The notes beneath the pieces were generated by a model, which ran no database searches, had not been told where the DNA came from, and saw nothing but the letters and a program-made list of their open reading frames with translations. A stretch of 64,000 bases of DNA from positions 62,001 through 126,000 of the forward strand of contig NZ_JBPOEU010000005.1 in NCBI RefSeq assembly GCF_051251695.1, in the 5' to 3' direction. Shown in pieces: positions 51,272 through 60,048 of this stretch. Position 1 is the first letter of the stretch. Each line of letters opens with the position of its first letter. A program made the position numbers and the translations under genes. Source of the stretch: Maritalea sp051251695 (GTDB lineage: Bacteria > Pseudomonadota > Alphaproteobacteria > Rhizobiales > Devosiaceae).

Positions 51272-52300
51272 TTAGGCCCCGTCTTTGGCGGGGCCTTTTT
51301 TGTGACTTGGTTGTAACTGCTCGTCCTTGCGTTGAAGCGTATTGTCTCTTTGCCTAAACATGCAGGTGAAGAACGTTTTGTCAGACACATGACGAAGCAG
51401 AATGGAAATTGCTGCAGTGGCGACGATGGCAAATACGAGCCGACCGGCAAGAACGCCATAAACATCAGCGCCAATTGATATCACGAGAATGGTGTCTTCA
51501 ATTACGCTATGCGCGAAGCCCATGAACACACATGATAGAAATACCTGCCGTGGTGAGACGGTGCCCGACTGTGCTTCCCGGATGAGAAGGCCTGCGCCAT
51601 AGGAAATTCCCAAAAACAATCCGACTGCGGTGAGATGCCCAGCTTCGCCTTTAATGCCAGCAATCCTTAAAAACGGCGAAAGTGACTTCATCAACAAGGC
51701 CAGCACGCCGGTTACTTTGAGGAGTTCGAGGCCCCAAGACAGTCCGACAAGGATGATAAGCATCCAGATCATGGTTTCCATAAGACCCCGGAAAAACTCG
51801 ATCCAATCAGGTGTGGCGCTCATCGGAATCCAAGCCGGGTTAACTGGCGCTGACAACCAGCCTGTTGCGGCAAGGATATGGTGCAGCACGAAGGCGTAGA
51901 TCAGGCCACCCAAGACGCGCAGCACTGTGGTTGTGATCATGCCTGGACCTGCCATCTGAATGATCTTTTGCTCCATAGGCAACCCATGGGCGAACAGGAT
52001 GAGTGCCGAGAATACCGTTACATCCGCTCCAGACAGGGACGATACTGGAACGAGGGTGAAAATTATGGGAATGGCACCCCAAATGCCGACAAGCATTGCG
52101 GTCATCCAAACAAGGCCGAGTTCTGAGGGCAGCCCTACCAAATTCATGACGGGTGCAAAGGTGGGCGCTACGGCCTTGATCGCACCCATCCGCCACAAAA
52201 GTTCGGTTATGATCATGATTGGCACCATGACCCGCACGAGCATCCAATAGATTTCAAGTGATTGCTTTGTGTTGCGAAAGATCGTCGTCAAAATTGCCAT
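51272..52300 (-). CDS. Nucleoside-recognition (Gate) domain membrane protein
   Basis: A 342-residue membrane protein with about nine helices and two Gate-like segments, resembling the spore maturation proteins SpmA/SpmB and CNT carriers. AAVLIREAQSGTVSPRQ-like (here LLIREAQSGTVSPRQVF) and GFAHSVIEDTILV are visible. ATG 52300 has GGAG seven bases upstream. It is divergent from the Lrp gene, with no known substrate. The last residues are encoded by a terminator of the opposite strand. Confidence 0.8.
   Translation of the reverse strand: MAILTTIFRNTKQSLEIYWMLVRVMVPIMIITELLWRMGAIKAVAPTFAPVMNLVGLPSELGLVWMTAMLVGIWGAIPIIFTLVPVSSLSGADVTVFSALILFAHGLPMEQKIIQMAGPGMITTTVLRVLGGLIYAFVLHHILAATGWLSAPVNPAWIPMSATPDWIEFFRGLMETMIWMLIILVGLSWGLELLKVTGVLALLMKSLSPFLRIAGIKGEAGHLTAVGLFLGISYGAGLLIREAQSGTVSPRQVFLSCVFMGFAHSVIEDTILVISIGADVYGVLAGRLVFAIVATAAISILLRHVSDKTFFTCMFRQRDNTLQRKDEQLQPSHKKGPAKDGA
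51274..51301 (+). terminator. Terminator after the zeta gene
   Basis: AGGCCCCG and CGGGGCCT form an 8-bp stem with a seven-base loop and are followed by six Ts. The same bases encode the last residues (KKGPAKDGA) of the convergent Gate-domain protein, whose stop lies at 51272. Confidence 0.85.
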
Positions 52301-52374
52301 TCGGGGCTCCGTTCGGGTTGCCTCAAACACCTATCCCGACCATGTTCGAATTTGTGGTCAAAGATTGCGCTTGT

Positions 52375-52418
52375 TTGCAATTTTATTGCAAGGCGACTGA
52401 TTGCGGATATACTTGCAA
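52375..52418. promoter_or_regulatory. Repeated TTGCAA sites before the Lrp gene
   Basis: TTGCAA occurs at 52375-52380, 52386-52391 and 52413-52418. The first two are 11 bases apart, one helix turn. The array is just before the Lrp ATG at 52420. Lrp-type regulators often bind such phased sites to control themselves. Inference only. Confidence 0.4.
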
Positions 52419-52419
52419 A

Positions 52420-52872
52420 ATGGATCGCATCGACCGGAAAATCTTAAATCTTATGCAGCGCGACGCTTCGCGCACCAATGTTGATATGGCGGATGAGGTT
52501 GGCTTGTCACCCTCGACTTGCTTGCGCCGTGTTCAGCGGTTGCACAAATCAGGCATAATCGAGCGAATTGTCGCGATCCTAAACCCCGTGAAGGCACAAC
52601 GCTTGATCAAGGCCATGGTTACGGTGGAACTGAAATTGCACGGCGAACAGCATATGCGTCGTTTTTTAGACACGGCGGTCACGCAAGAGGCTGTTTCGCA
52701 TGCCTATGCTGTTACCGGCGCAACGGATGTCGTTTTGATGCTTCGTTTGAAGGACATGGAAGAATTCGACGCGCTTTGTGACGATCTATTCCGCGATCAG
52801 AACAATGTTGCTCGCTTTTTCACGATGATCGTCATCCGGACCGCAAAAGAAGAAACAGCGATCCAGCTTTGA
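52420..52872 (+). CDS. Lrp/AsnC-family transcriptional regulator
   Basis: A 150-residue regulator. The N-terminal HTH (DRIDRKILNLMQRDASRTNVD, key part ILNLMQRDAS; VGLSPSTCLRRVQRL) and the C-terminal ligand fold (VTGATDVVLMLRLKDMEEFDA) match Lrp/AsnC. ATG 52420 is well placed; a frame extension upstream overlaps the divergent gene. It is divergent from the Gate-domain gene, a likely target. The amino-acid effector is unknown. Confidence 0.93.
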   Translation: MDRIDRKILNLMQRDASRTNVDMADEVGLSPSTCLRRVQRLHKSGIIERIVAILNPVKAQRLIKAMVTVELKLHGEQHMRRFLDTAVTQEAVSHAYAVTGATDVVLMLRLKDMEEFDALCDDLFRDQNNVARFFTMIVIRTAKEETAIQL

Positions 52873-53021
52873 GTGCGAAGCAATCTTTGTATCTGTTTCA
52901 GTGGCGATCAAAATGATCGCTAAGTCGCCCTAACGGCCGCTCGGTTGCTTTTATAAGCTAGCCTGCTACCATGTTGCATAGCGGATACCCCGCAAAACAA
53001 TAATTGAATCGCTAAATGAAA

Positions 53022-53046
53022 AGCCCGGCCTTAACGGGCTAAGGCC
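53022..53046 (+). promoter_or_regulatory. Alternative hairpins before the BCCT gene
   Basis: AGCCCG (53022-53027) pairs with CGGGCT (53035-53040). GGCCTT (53027-53032) pairs with AAGGCC (53041-53046). The two stems exclude one another because they share bases. They lie 20-44 bases before the TTG start, so they could switch translation or transcription; neither has a T-tract. Confidence 0.4.
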
Positions 53047-53065
53047 GATTCTGTGAGGAGAATTC

Positions 53066-54694
53066 TTGACTGATACACCTAACGACCAAAACGTGGATGT
53101 GCCTCATCCCGTTGAAACTGACTTTGAAATCGGGCAGGACAATGTGAGGCCATTTGGCTTTGATATCCACAATCCAGTCTTTGCCATTTCAAGTGTTGCC
53201 ATCGTCGCCTTCGTTATCATCACGCTGATGTTGCAAGGCCAAGCCACCGAATTTTTTGGATGGCTGCGCCCATTCCTTACATCAACATTTGACTGGTTCT
53301 TCCTCAGCGCAGCGAACATATTTGTGCTTTTCTGCCTGTTCCTTATGGTTTCACCCATGGGCAAAATCCGTCTGGGCGGCAAAGAGGCGCGACCGGATTA
53401 TAGCTATCTGGGTTGGTTCGCGATGCTGTTTGCTGCGGGCATGGGCATTGGCCTTATGTTCTTTGGTGTTTCAGAACCCATGTCGCATTTTGCCTCTTCC
53501 ATTGGCGGAACAACAATGGAAGCTGGTAGTCGCGCCGACTGGGCACCGCTTGGCGGCGCAGCTGGTGATGCAATTGCCGCGCGTGATCTTGGTATGGCTG
53601 CAACCATTTTCCACTGGGGACTTCACCCATGGTCAATTTATGCCGTCGTCGCGCTTTCGTTAGCGTTCTTCAGCTTTAACAATGGCTTGCCGTTGACTTT
53701 GCGTTCCGCGTTTTACCCAATTTTGGGCGAGCGAGTGTGGGGCTGGCCGGGCCATGTCATCGATATCCTTGCGGTGTTCGCAACCTTGTTCGGTTTGGCG
53801 ACTTCGCTTGGCTTCGGGACAGAGCAAGCATTGGCTGGTTTCAACTTCTTGTTTGGCTGGGGCACTGGTAATATTGCTAAGATCGTGCTCATTTCGATTA
53901 TTACCGCATTGGCAACCATCTCAGTGATCCGTGGCCTTGATGGCGGGGTTAAGATCTTGTCTGAGATCAATATTGGCCTGGCTGTTCTATTGCTGTTGTT
54001 CATCATCATTGTTGGGCCGACGATGCTCATCATTGAAACGATCATCTCTGGTGGTATTGCGTACGCCCGCGAAATCATCCCGCTTTCTAATCCGTTCGGA
54101 CGCGAAGATGCGAACTTCTCACAGGGCTGGACGGCGTTTTACTGGGCTTGGTGGATCTCCTGGTCACCATTTGTCGGCATGTTTATTGCGCGGGTTTCGC
54201 GGGGTCGCACAGTGCGTGAATTCCTAGCTTGTGTTATCATCATCCCGATGCTGGCCAGTGTTATTTGGATGGGTGCATTTGGTGGTACGGCTGTGTCGCA
54301 AGTGATGGCCGATGCTGCTGCCCCTGTGCTTGGTGTTGCGCAAGAGCTCAAGCTCTTCGTTATGCTTGAACAATTGCCGCTTGCTTCTGTGACGTCGCTA
54401 TTGGGCATTATGCTCGTACTGGTGTTCTTTGTGACGTCGTCGGACTCCGGTTCGCTGGTTATCGACACGATCACAGCAGGTGGTAAGACTGGCGCGCCAG
54501 TTCCTCAACGTGTTTTCTGGTGTGTCTTTGAAGGTGTCGTCGCGGCAACACTGCTACTTGTGGGTGGTAAAAGTGCGCTTACTGGGTTGCAAGCAATGGC
54601 CGTTTCAACGGGCTTCCCGTTCACCATTGTGCTGTTAGCAATGTGCGTTAGCCTTTACCTTGGTATGCGCAGTTACGTTAAAGCAAAAATGTAA
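53066..54694 (+). CDS. BCCT-family betaine/choline/carnitine transporter
   Basis: A 542-residue transporter with 12 helices. The glycine-rich GMGIGLMFFGVSEP of helix 5-like region, and the WAWWISWSPFVGMFIARVSRG segment (tryptophan box) are BCCT marks. Substrate betaine, choline, carnitine or DMSP cannot be chosen from sequence; in marine alphaproteobacteria osmolyte uptake is common. It starts at TTG 53066 with GAGGAG five bases upstream. Confidence 0.93.
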   Translation: MTDTPNDQNVDVPHPVETDFEIGQDNVRPFGFDIHNPVFAISSVAIVAFVIITLMLQGQATEFFGWLRPFLTSTFDWFFLSAANIFVLFCLFLMVSPMGKIRLGGKEARPDYSYLGWFAMLFAAGMGIGLMFFGVSEPMSHFASSIGGTTMEAGSRADWAPLGGAAGDAIAARDLGMAATIFHWGLHPWSIYAVVALSLAFFSFNNGLPLTLRSAFYPILGERVWGWPGHVIDILAVFATLFGLATSLGFGTEQALAGFNFLFGWGTGNIAKIVLISIITALATISVIRGLDGGVKILSEINIGLAVLLLLFIIIVGPTMLIIETIISGGIAYAREIIPLSNPFGREDANFSQGWTAFYWAWWISWSPFVGMFIARVSRGRTVREFLACVIIIPMLASVIWMGAFGGTAVSQVMADAAAPVLGVAQELKLFVMLEQLPLASVTSLLGIMLVLVFFVTSSDSGSLVIDTITAGGKTGAPVPQRVFWCVFEGVVAATLLLVGGKSALTGLQAMAVSTGFPFTIVLLAMCVSLYLGMRSYVKAKM

Positions 54695-54701
54695 AACTCA
54701 G

Positions 54702-54728
54702 CGCGGCCCCTGTATTTCGGGGGCCGCG
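54702..54728 (+). terminator. Hairpin after the BCCT gene
   Basis: CGCGGCCCC and GGGGCCGCG form a 9-bp stem with a nine-base loop. There is no proper T-tract (TTGCC), so this could be a factor-dependent or weak terminator. Confidence 0.5.
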
Positions 54729-54884
54729 TTGCCAATCAGATGTACTAGCGTTGTTGCATCGTAAGTGCGGCATAGATTGCCTGTTCGGCCTACAAATTTC
54801 CTTTCGAGTATATTGCATTTCTTTTGCGTTTTGTTTTGCGCTGTGCTGACATCGCAAGAAACGTGAAGGTAGTTTGGGCGCTAT

Positions 54885-56264
54885 ATGGCGATCTTTCAAA
54901 ATGTGACATTTAGAAAACTGTTCGGCGCCCAGTTGATTGCTCTGGCGGGCACTGGTCTGACCACCATTGCATTGGCCTTGCTGGCATTTGAAATCGCGGG
55001 AGATCGTGCCGGGTTGGTGTTGGGCACCGCGCTGGCAATCAAAATGATTGCCTATATATTTTTTGCGCCTGTTGTTGGTGGCCTCGTAAGGCCCGAGGGA
55101 CGAAAACGGCTTTTGGTCATATTGGATTTGGCCCGTGCGGCCTGTGTGCTGTTTTTGCCATTCGTGGTGTTTGAGTGGCAGATTTATGTTTTGATCTTTG
55201 TGCTCAATGCTTGTTCGGCTGGATTTACCCCGACCTTTCAATCGATTATTCCTCAATTGTTTAAAGATGAGGAAGATTACACCAAGGCGCTGAGCATGGC
55301 GCGTTTGGCTTATGATTTGGAAAATCTATTAAGCCCGACAATTGCAGCAGCGCTGCTGTTGTTCGTGAGTTTTGACATTTTCTTTGTCGCGAATGCGGGT
55401 GCATTTGTCATTTCGGCTGGATTGGTGATGTCAGCAACTTTGCCGAAAATAATTGACATGCAAGACAAAGCCTTGAGTGTGAAAGACAAGATTTCCCAAG
55501 GTTTCAAAATTTACCGAAAGACGCCCCGCCTTCGGGGGATGTTGGCCATGTTTTTTGTGGTTTCCGCTGCTGGCGCAATGGTGATCGTCAATACGATTGT
55601 TTTGGTGCGTGTGCAGTTTGGTGGTGATGAGAGCATGGTTGCCATCGCGATGGGCGCGTTTGGGCTGGGCTCGCTTGTTGCGGCGCTTATGGTGCCACGA
55701 TTGGTAAGCCGATTGGGTGATCAGGCAATTATGCGGCGTGGCGGATGGTTGCTGGGCATTATGCTTTTGCTTGGCGCGTATGTGGGCCAGTTCGAACTGC
55801 TACTTTTAACATGGTTTGTTTTGGGCATAGGCTATTCACTGGTGCAAACGCCCGCGGGGCGGGTGCTGCGACGTTCGGCAAACGACGAGGATTTACCAAA
55901 GCTTTTTGCCGCCCAGTTCACATTAAGCCACGCCTGTTGGTTGGTGAGTTATCCACTGGCCGGGTGGCTGGCGAACGAATTTGGTTTCCAATTTGCGTTT
56001 ATGCTGTTTGCTGTGGTGTCCTTGGTGATGATGTTCTGGTCGCAGCAGACTTGGCAAACCGATGAGCCAACACAAATTCTGCATCAGCATGATGAGCTTT
56101 ATCACGATCATTTGCACTATCACGGACCACACCATCAACATGTCCACGAGGGATGGGAGGGGCCGGAGCCCCACAAACATCCACACATGCATGAGGCGGT
56201 GCGCCACAGCCATACTTATGTAATTGATGGTCACCACACCCAATGGCCAGCACGCACCAATTAG
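54885..56264 (+). CDS. MFS exporter with a histidine-rich C-terminal tail
   Basis: A 459-residue protein: about 400 residues are an MFS core like EntS/TetA-type efflux (FRKLFGAQLIALAGTGLTTI at the start, AGRVLRRSANDEDLPKLFAA). The last 60 residues contain 18 His, in patterns such as HHQHVH and HKHPHMH. Such tails bind metal ions in other transporters. Substrate unknown; a metal or metal-complex role is an inference from the tail. It converges on the alpha/beta hydrolase gene. Confidence 0.85.
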   Translation: MAIFQNVTFRKLFGAQLIALAGTGLTTIALALLAFEIAGDRAGLVLGTALAIKMIAYIFFAPVVGGLVRPEGRKRLLVILDLARAACVLFLPFVVFEWQIYVLIFVLNACSAGFTPTFQSIIPQLFKDEEDYTKALSMARLAYDLENLLSPTIAAALLLFVSFDIFFVANAGAFVISAGLVMSATLPKIIDMQDKALSVKDKISQGFKIYRKTPRLRGMLAMFFVVSAAGAMVIVNTIVLVRVQFGGDESMVAIAMGAFGLGSLVAALMVPRLVSRLGDQAIMRRGGWLLGIMLLLGAYVGQFELLLLTWFVLGIGYSLVQTPAGRVLRRSANDEDLPKLFAAQFTLSHACWLVSYPLAGWLANEFGFQFAFMLFAVVSLVMMFWSQQTWQTDEPTQILHQHDELYHDHLHYHGPHHQHVHEGWEGPEPHKHPHMHEAVRHSHTYVIDGHHTQWPARTN

Positions 56265-56273
56265 CGCATCGGC

Positions 56274-56825
56274 TTAGATTTTTTTCATCAGGTTGGCGAA
56301 TGCCATAAGGCCTTCGGGCCAAGGACCAAAACCAGCGCTTGGATTAACATGGCCGAGTTCGCCCGCATTGTTAAAGGCAGAGCCCCAAGCGGCTGCCATT
56401 TCTGCCGACGCTTCGACTTCGCAAAACGGATCGTTTGAAGATGCAATTAGCGTTGAGGGAAAAGGCAATGGATCGCGTGGAATTGGCGCAAAGCCCATGA
56501 TTTGCTTTGGTATGCCTTTTTTGCGATCTAGGTCTGGCGCTGCGACAAGCAATGCACCGACAACTTTAGTGTCGACGAGCTTCTTAGCTGTATGGGCAAT
56601 TGCAATATTGCCCAGAGAGTGGCCAACCAAAACAACTGGCCGGGTCGCCATCATGATGGCTTGCAAAATGTTTTCGACCCATTTGTCTTTATCTGGTTTG
56701 TTCCAGTTTTCCTGTTCGACAAATCGTGCATTAGCCATTTTTTGAACCCAACCATGTTGCCAATGGCCTTCGGGTGAACCCTGATATCCGGGGATGATCA
56801 ATATGTCTGCTTCTGATATTTTCAT
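56274..56825 (-). CDS. RBBP9/YdeN-type serine hydrolase
   Basis: A 183-residue small alpha/beta hydrolase. It opens DILIIPGYQGSPEGHWQHGW, the oxyanion-type turn of RBBP9/YdeN, then VVLVGHSLGNIAIAH (nucleophile Ser in GHSLG) and the later His in GELGHVNPSAGFGPWPEG. ATG 56825 fits; a frame extension to 57023 is antisense to the ArsR gene. Substrate unknown. It is divergent from the ArsR gene and convergent with the MFS gene. Confidence 0.86.
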   Translation of the reverse strand: MKISEADILIIPGYQGSPEGHWQHGWVQKMANARFVEQENWNKPDKDKWVENILQAIMMATRPVVLVGHSLGNIAIAHTAKKLVDTKVVGALLVAAPDLDRKKGIPKQIMGFAPIPRDPLPFPSTLIASSNDPFCEVEASAEMAAAWGSAFNNAGELGHVNPSAGFGPWPEGLMAFANLMKKI

Positions 56826-56929
56826 ACTGCCTTTGGTGCATAATTTGTGACACCTGCGCAAGCAAAATTGAGAATACACCAAACAGAAAGTTGCTTGACA
56901 TATGCGTAAGTAAATACTAACGGTTAGTA

Positions 56930-57268
56930 ATGACTTACGAATTAAACACAGAACAATCAAATCAAATGTGGATGGCCCTTGGTGATCCGACGCGTCGCAC
57001 GATTTTTGAAATCGTGTCTGCAAAGCAGCAGGGCGTGCAAGAAATCGCGGACCGATTGCCGGTGACTAGGCCAGCGGTTTCCCAACACTTAAAACTGTTG
57101 GATGACGCAGGCTTGGTGTGTGGGAAAAAGGTTGGCCGTCAGCGAATTTATTCGGCCAACCCTCAAGCATTAGGTGAGTTGAGGAACTGGCTAGACCGTT
57201 ATTGGACACAGACAATGCACAATTTTGCTGAAGCAGCAGACAAGGATGAGGAAAGTAAATATGATTGA
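56930..57268 (+). CDS. ArsR-family transcriptional regulator
   Basis: A 112-residue winged-helix protein: WMALGDPTRRTIFEIVS at the start, then IADRLPVTRPAVSQHLKLL as recognition helix and GLVCGKKVGRQRIYS as wing. No metal-binding Cys cluster of classic ArsR/SmtB is seen, so it likely senses something else. It overlaps the SRPBCC gene by eight bases, a common ArsR-AHSA1 pair, suggesting it controls its own operon. Confidence 0.9.
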   Translation: MTYELNTEQSNQMWMALGDPTRRTIFEIVSAKQQGVQEIADRLPVTRPAVSQHLKLLDDAGLVCGKKVGRQRIYSANPQALGELRNWLDRYWTQTMHNFAEAADKDEESKYD

Positions 57269-57707
57269 ACCCATAGTCGTTGATGTAACAACTAAAAAAT
57301 CACCACACGAAGCATTTCAATTCTTTGTTGAGCAAATGCATAAATTTTGGCCTTTAGCTCATTCGATCGGCGATAACCCAAGGACTGGCCTTGTCATGGA
57401 ATTGAAAGAAGGCGGCAGTTGGTATGAAGTTTGCGGTGAACAGCGCTGTGAGTGGGGACGTGTACTGAGCTTTGTACTAGGTAAAAGTATCTCGTTAGCT
57501 TGGCATCTGGATGCTGAATGGAATTTTGACCCAGACACATATACCGAGCTTTTGTTGACGTTCGAACCATCAGGGGATGGCTGTGCCGTTCGCCTTACCC
57601 ATTCTGAGTTGGATCGATATGGGGAAACTGCACAGACCGTGCGCAGCGATCTTTCGGCACCAACTGGATGGCCAGATATTATGGGCTCATTCGCGCAAGT
57701 CGCCTAA
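57261..57707 (+). CDS. SRPBCC (AHSA1-like) domain protein
   Basis: A 148-residue protein with the helix-grip pattern: PIVVDVTTKKSPHEAFQFFV at the start, WYEVCGEQRCEWGRVLSF, WNFDPDTYTELLLTFEPS, VRLTHSELDRYG. Such proteins bind lipids or hydrophobic ligands and often pair with an ArsR regulator as here, where the starts overlap. Its stop overlaps the convergent EamA gene by four bases. Ligand unknown. Confidence 0.88.
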   Translation: MIEPIVVDVTTKKSPHEAFQFFVEQMHKFWPLAHSIGDNPRTGLVMELKEGGSWYEVCGEQRCEWGRVLSFVLGKSISLAWHLDAEWNFDPDTYTELLLTFEPSGDGCAVRLTHSELDRYGETAQTVRSDLSAPTGWPDIMGSFAQVA

Positions 57708-58588
57708 GTACTTTTGTTGGCTCGGCGGGCAAAAATACGCCCACCAAATACATTGAGTAACAGACCCGCAAAAATAACCGCGCCGCCAATGATTGCGAGG
57801 GGAGACATTGTTTCCCCCAAAATCAAGAAGCCAGAAAGGATGCCGAAAATCGGCACCAGCAATGAAAATGGTGCCACTAGGCTTGCCGGATGCTTTTTGA
57901 GCAATTGGTTCCAAATTCCAAACCCGAAAATTGTTGCCGGGTAGGCGAGGAATATTATCGCGCCTGTGCCGATCAATGTCGGGTTGGTAAAGGTGTTTAA
58001 AATGGCGGTTTGATCTTCGACCAACCACGACATGGCAAACAAAGGAATTGGCGGCACCAAGCTGGTCCAAATGACAAAACTGAACATGTCGATTTGCCCA
58101 GCCTTTTTAGCGATGATGTTCGAAATGCCCCAAAACAGCGCGCCAATGATCAGCATTGTAAACGGAACCAGCTGTGCGTTGGCCGCTTGCTCGCTGCCCA
58201 TGATCGCAATGCCCAAAAATGCAATAATTGCGCCTACAATCTGCCAAGGTTTGGGCACTTCTTTTAGGACAACGAATGCAATGCCGATGGTGAAGAACGC
58301 CTGAAGCTGCATGGCGACTGACGACAGTGACGCGCTCATACCCAGCTTTATGGCGAAGAACAACAGCCCAAACTGAATGGCCCCTAAGCACAGGCCATAG
58401 GCGATTATGGAGCGCAAATTCGTGGCTGGTTTTTTGACGAAAAACACGAGGGGGATTGCGGCAAACAAAAACCGTAAACCGGTAAGGAATAGGGGCGGGA
58501 CCTCCTGCACACCCAATTTTATCGCAACAAAATTCAGTCCCCAAATTGCGACAACAAGTGTGGCAAGAAAAACGTCGCGTGCGGGCAA
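57704..58588 (-). CDS. EamA/DMT-superfamily transporter
   Basis: A 294-residue protein with ten helices in two EamA repeats, beginning DVFLATLVVAIWGLNFVAIK, an RhaT/EamA hallmark, and the second repeat LIGTGAIIFLAYPATIFGFG. Likely exports amino acids or other metabolites. It converges on the SRPBCC gene with four bases of overlap. Substrate unknown. Confidence 0.9.
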   Translation of the reverse strand: MPARDVFLATLVVAIWGLNFVAIKLGVQEVPPLFLTGLRFLFAAIPLVFFVKKPATNLRSIIAYGLCLGAIQFGLLFFAIKLGMSASLSSVAMQLQAFFTIGIAFVVLKEVPKPWQIVGAIIAFLGIAIMGSEQAANAQLVPFTMLIIGALFWGISNIIAKKAGQIDMFSFVIWTSLVPPIPLFAMSWLVEDQTAILNTFTNPTLIGTGAIIFLAYPATIFGFGIWNQLLKKHPASLVAPFSLLVPIFGILSGFLILGETMSPLAIIGGAVIFAGLLLNVFGGRIFARRANKST

Positions 58589-58686
58589 GTTTCATTCCTT
58601 CAACTGGGATTTAAAAGAGTTAGGCGTTGCAACACAGGATTCGTCAAGCAAATTGCGTAGCGTGAGAACGGGCGCAATTTGGGCGC

Positions 58687-58715
58687 AAAAAAACCGCCAC
58701 ACCAAGGTGTGACGG
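58687..58715 (-). terminator. purB terminator
   Basis: CCGCCACACC and GGTGTGACGG form a 10-bp stem with one mismatch and a two-base loop. On the minus strand it is followed by seven Ts. It ends the rpe-MFS-purB transcript 26 bases after the purB stop. Confidence 0.85.
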
Positions 58716-58740
58716 TCATATTGGTTCGTGCCTACTTAGT

Positions 58741-60048
58741 TTAAGCTTCGCCGAATACCCGTGTGAAAATCGTGTCCACATGTTTCATGTGATAGGCATC
58801 GTCGAACATATCGTCGATCTGTGCGTCTGTAAGTGATGCAGAAACGTCTTCGTCAGCTTTTAGGAAGGCAGCGAATTCGCCTTCGCCGCGCCAAACTTTC
58901 ATCGCGTTGCGCTGGACGGCGCTATAGCTGTCTTCACGCGACATGCCAGCTTGGGTGAGGGCCAACAATACACGCTGTGAGTTGTGCAAACCGCCAAGCT
59001 TGTCCATGTTCGCTTTCATGGTTTCTGGATAAACCAGCAGGTTTTCAATGACGTTGGTTAGGCGCACGAGCGCGAAGTCAAGCGTCACTGTCGCGTCTGG
59101 GCCGATCATCCGCTCAACGGAAGAATGCGAGATGTCGCGCTCGTGCCAAAGGGCAACGTTTTCCATTGCTGGAGTGACGGCCATACGAACGATCCGCGCC
59201 AACCCGGTCAGATTTTCCGTTAGAATTGGATTGCGTTTATGGGGCATGGCTGACGAGCCTTTTTGTCCCTTAGAGAAGAACTCTTCGGCTTCCAAAACTT
59301 CGGTGCGTTGGAGATGACGCACTTCAACCGCTAGGCGTTCAATTGACGACGCAACCACGCCCAGTGTGGCGAAATACATGGCGTGGCGATCACGCGGGAT
59401 CACTTGGGTTGAAACAGGCTCGGCAGACAATCCCATTTGCTCCGCCACATATTCTTCAACGCTTGGGTCGATATTGGCGAATGTGCCGATGGCACCGGAG
59501 ATCGCACATGTTGAGATTTCTTCACGGGCATTGATCAAGCGCTTTTTGCAACGATCAAACTCAGCATATGCTTGGGCCAGCTTAATGCCAAAAGTTGTTG
59601 GCTCTGCGTGAATGCCATGGCTGCGGCCAATGGTGATGGTCATTTTATGCTCGAAGGCGCGTTTTTTAAGGGCGGCGAGCAGCTTGTCCATGTCCTCAAG
59701 CAACAAGTCAGTTGCCTTGACCAGCTGAACATTAAAGCATGTGTCCAGCACATCCGACGATGTCATGCCTTGGTGAACGAAACGGGCCTCTGGGCCAACG
59801 ATTTCCGCTAGGTGGGTCAGGAATGCGATGACGTCATGTTTGACTTCGCGCTCGATCTCGTCGATCCGATCCACATCGAACTGCGCGTCTTTGCCTTTTG
59901 CCCAGATGACGTCCGCCGCCTCTTGCGGCACCACGCCTTGTTTGACTTGGGCGCTGGCGGCATGGGCTTCAATATCAAACCAAATTTTGAACTTTGATTC
60001 AGGTGACCAAATATCAGTCATTTGCTTGCGGGAATAGCGAGGGATCAT
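58741..60048 (-). CDS. purB: Adenylosuccinate lyase
   Basis: Acts twice in purine synthesis: SAICAR to AICAR, and adenylosuccinate to AMP. The 435-residue product begins IPRYSRKQMTDIWSPESKF and has the fumarase-superfamily signature SSAMPHKRNPILTENLTGLA. MTSSDVLDTCFNVQL and RTEVLEAEEFF are also family marks. Its ATG overlaps the stop of the MFS gene upstream (ATGA). With purC, purS, purQ and purL it covers several steps of the pathway in this window. Confidence 0.97.
   Translation of the reverse strand: MIPRYSRKQMTDIWSPESKFKIWFDIEAHAASAQVKQGVVPQEAADVIWAKGKDAQFDVDRIDEIEREVKHDVIAFLTHLAEIVGPEARFVHQGMTSSDVLDTCFNVQLVKATDLLLEDMDKLLAALKKRAFEHKMTITIGRSHGIHAEPTTFGIKLAQAYAEFDRCKKRLINAREEISTCAISGAIGTFANIDPSVEEYVAEQMGLSAEPVSTQVIPRDRHAMYFATLGVVASSIERLAVEVRHLQRTEVLEAEEFFSKGQKGSSAMPHKRNPILTENLTGLARIVRMAVTPAMENVALWHERDISHSSVERMIGPDATVTLDFALVRLTNVIENLLVYPETMKANMDKLGGLHNSQRVLLALTQAGMSREDSYSAVQRNAMKVWRGEGEFAAFLKADEDVSASLTDAQIDDMFDDAYHMKHVDTIFTRVFGEA

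Noticed and set aside
56826..57023. N-terminal extension of the RBBP9-like hydrolase
   Set aside because: It is antisense to the ArsR gene start and not hydrolase-like; ATG 56825 fits the family start.
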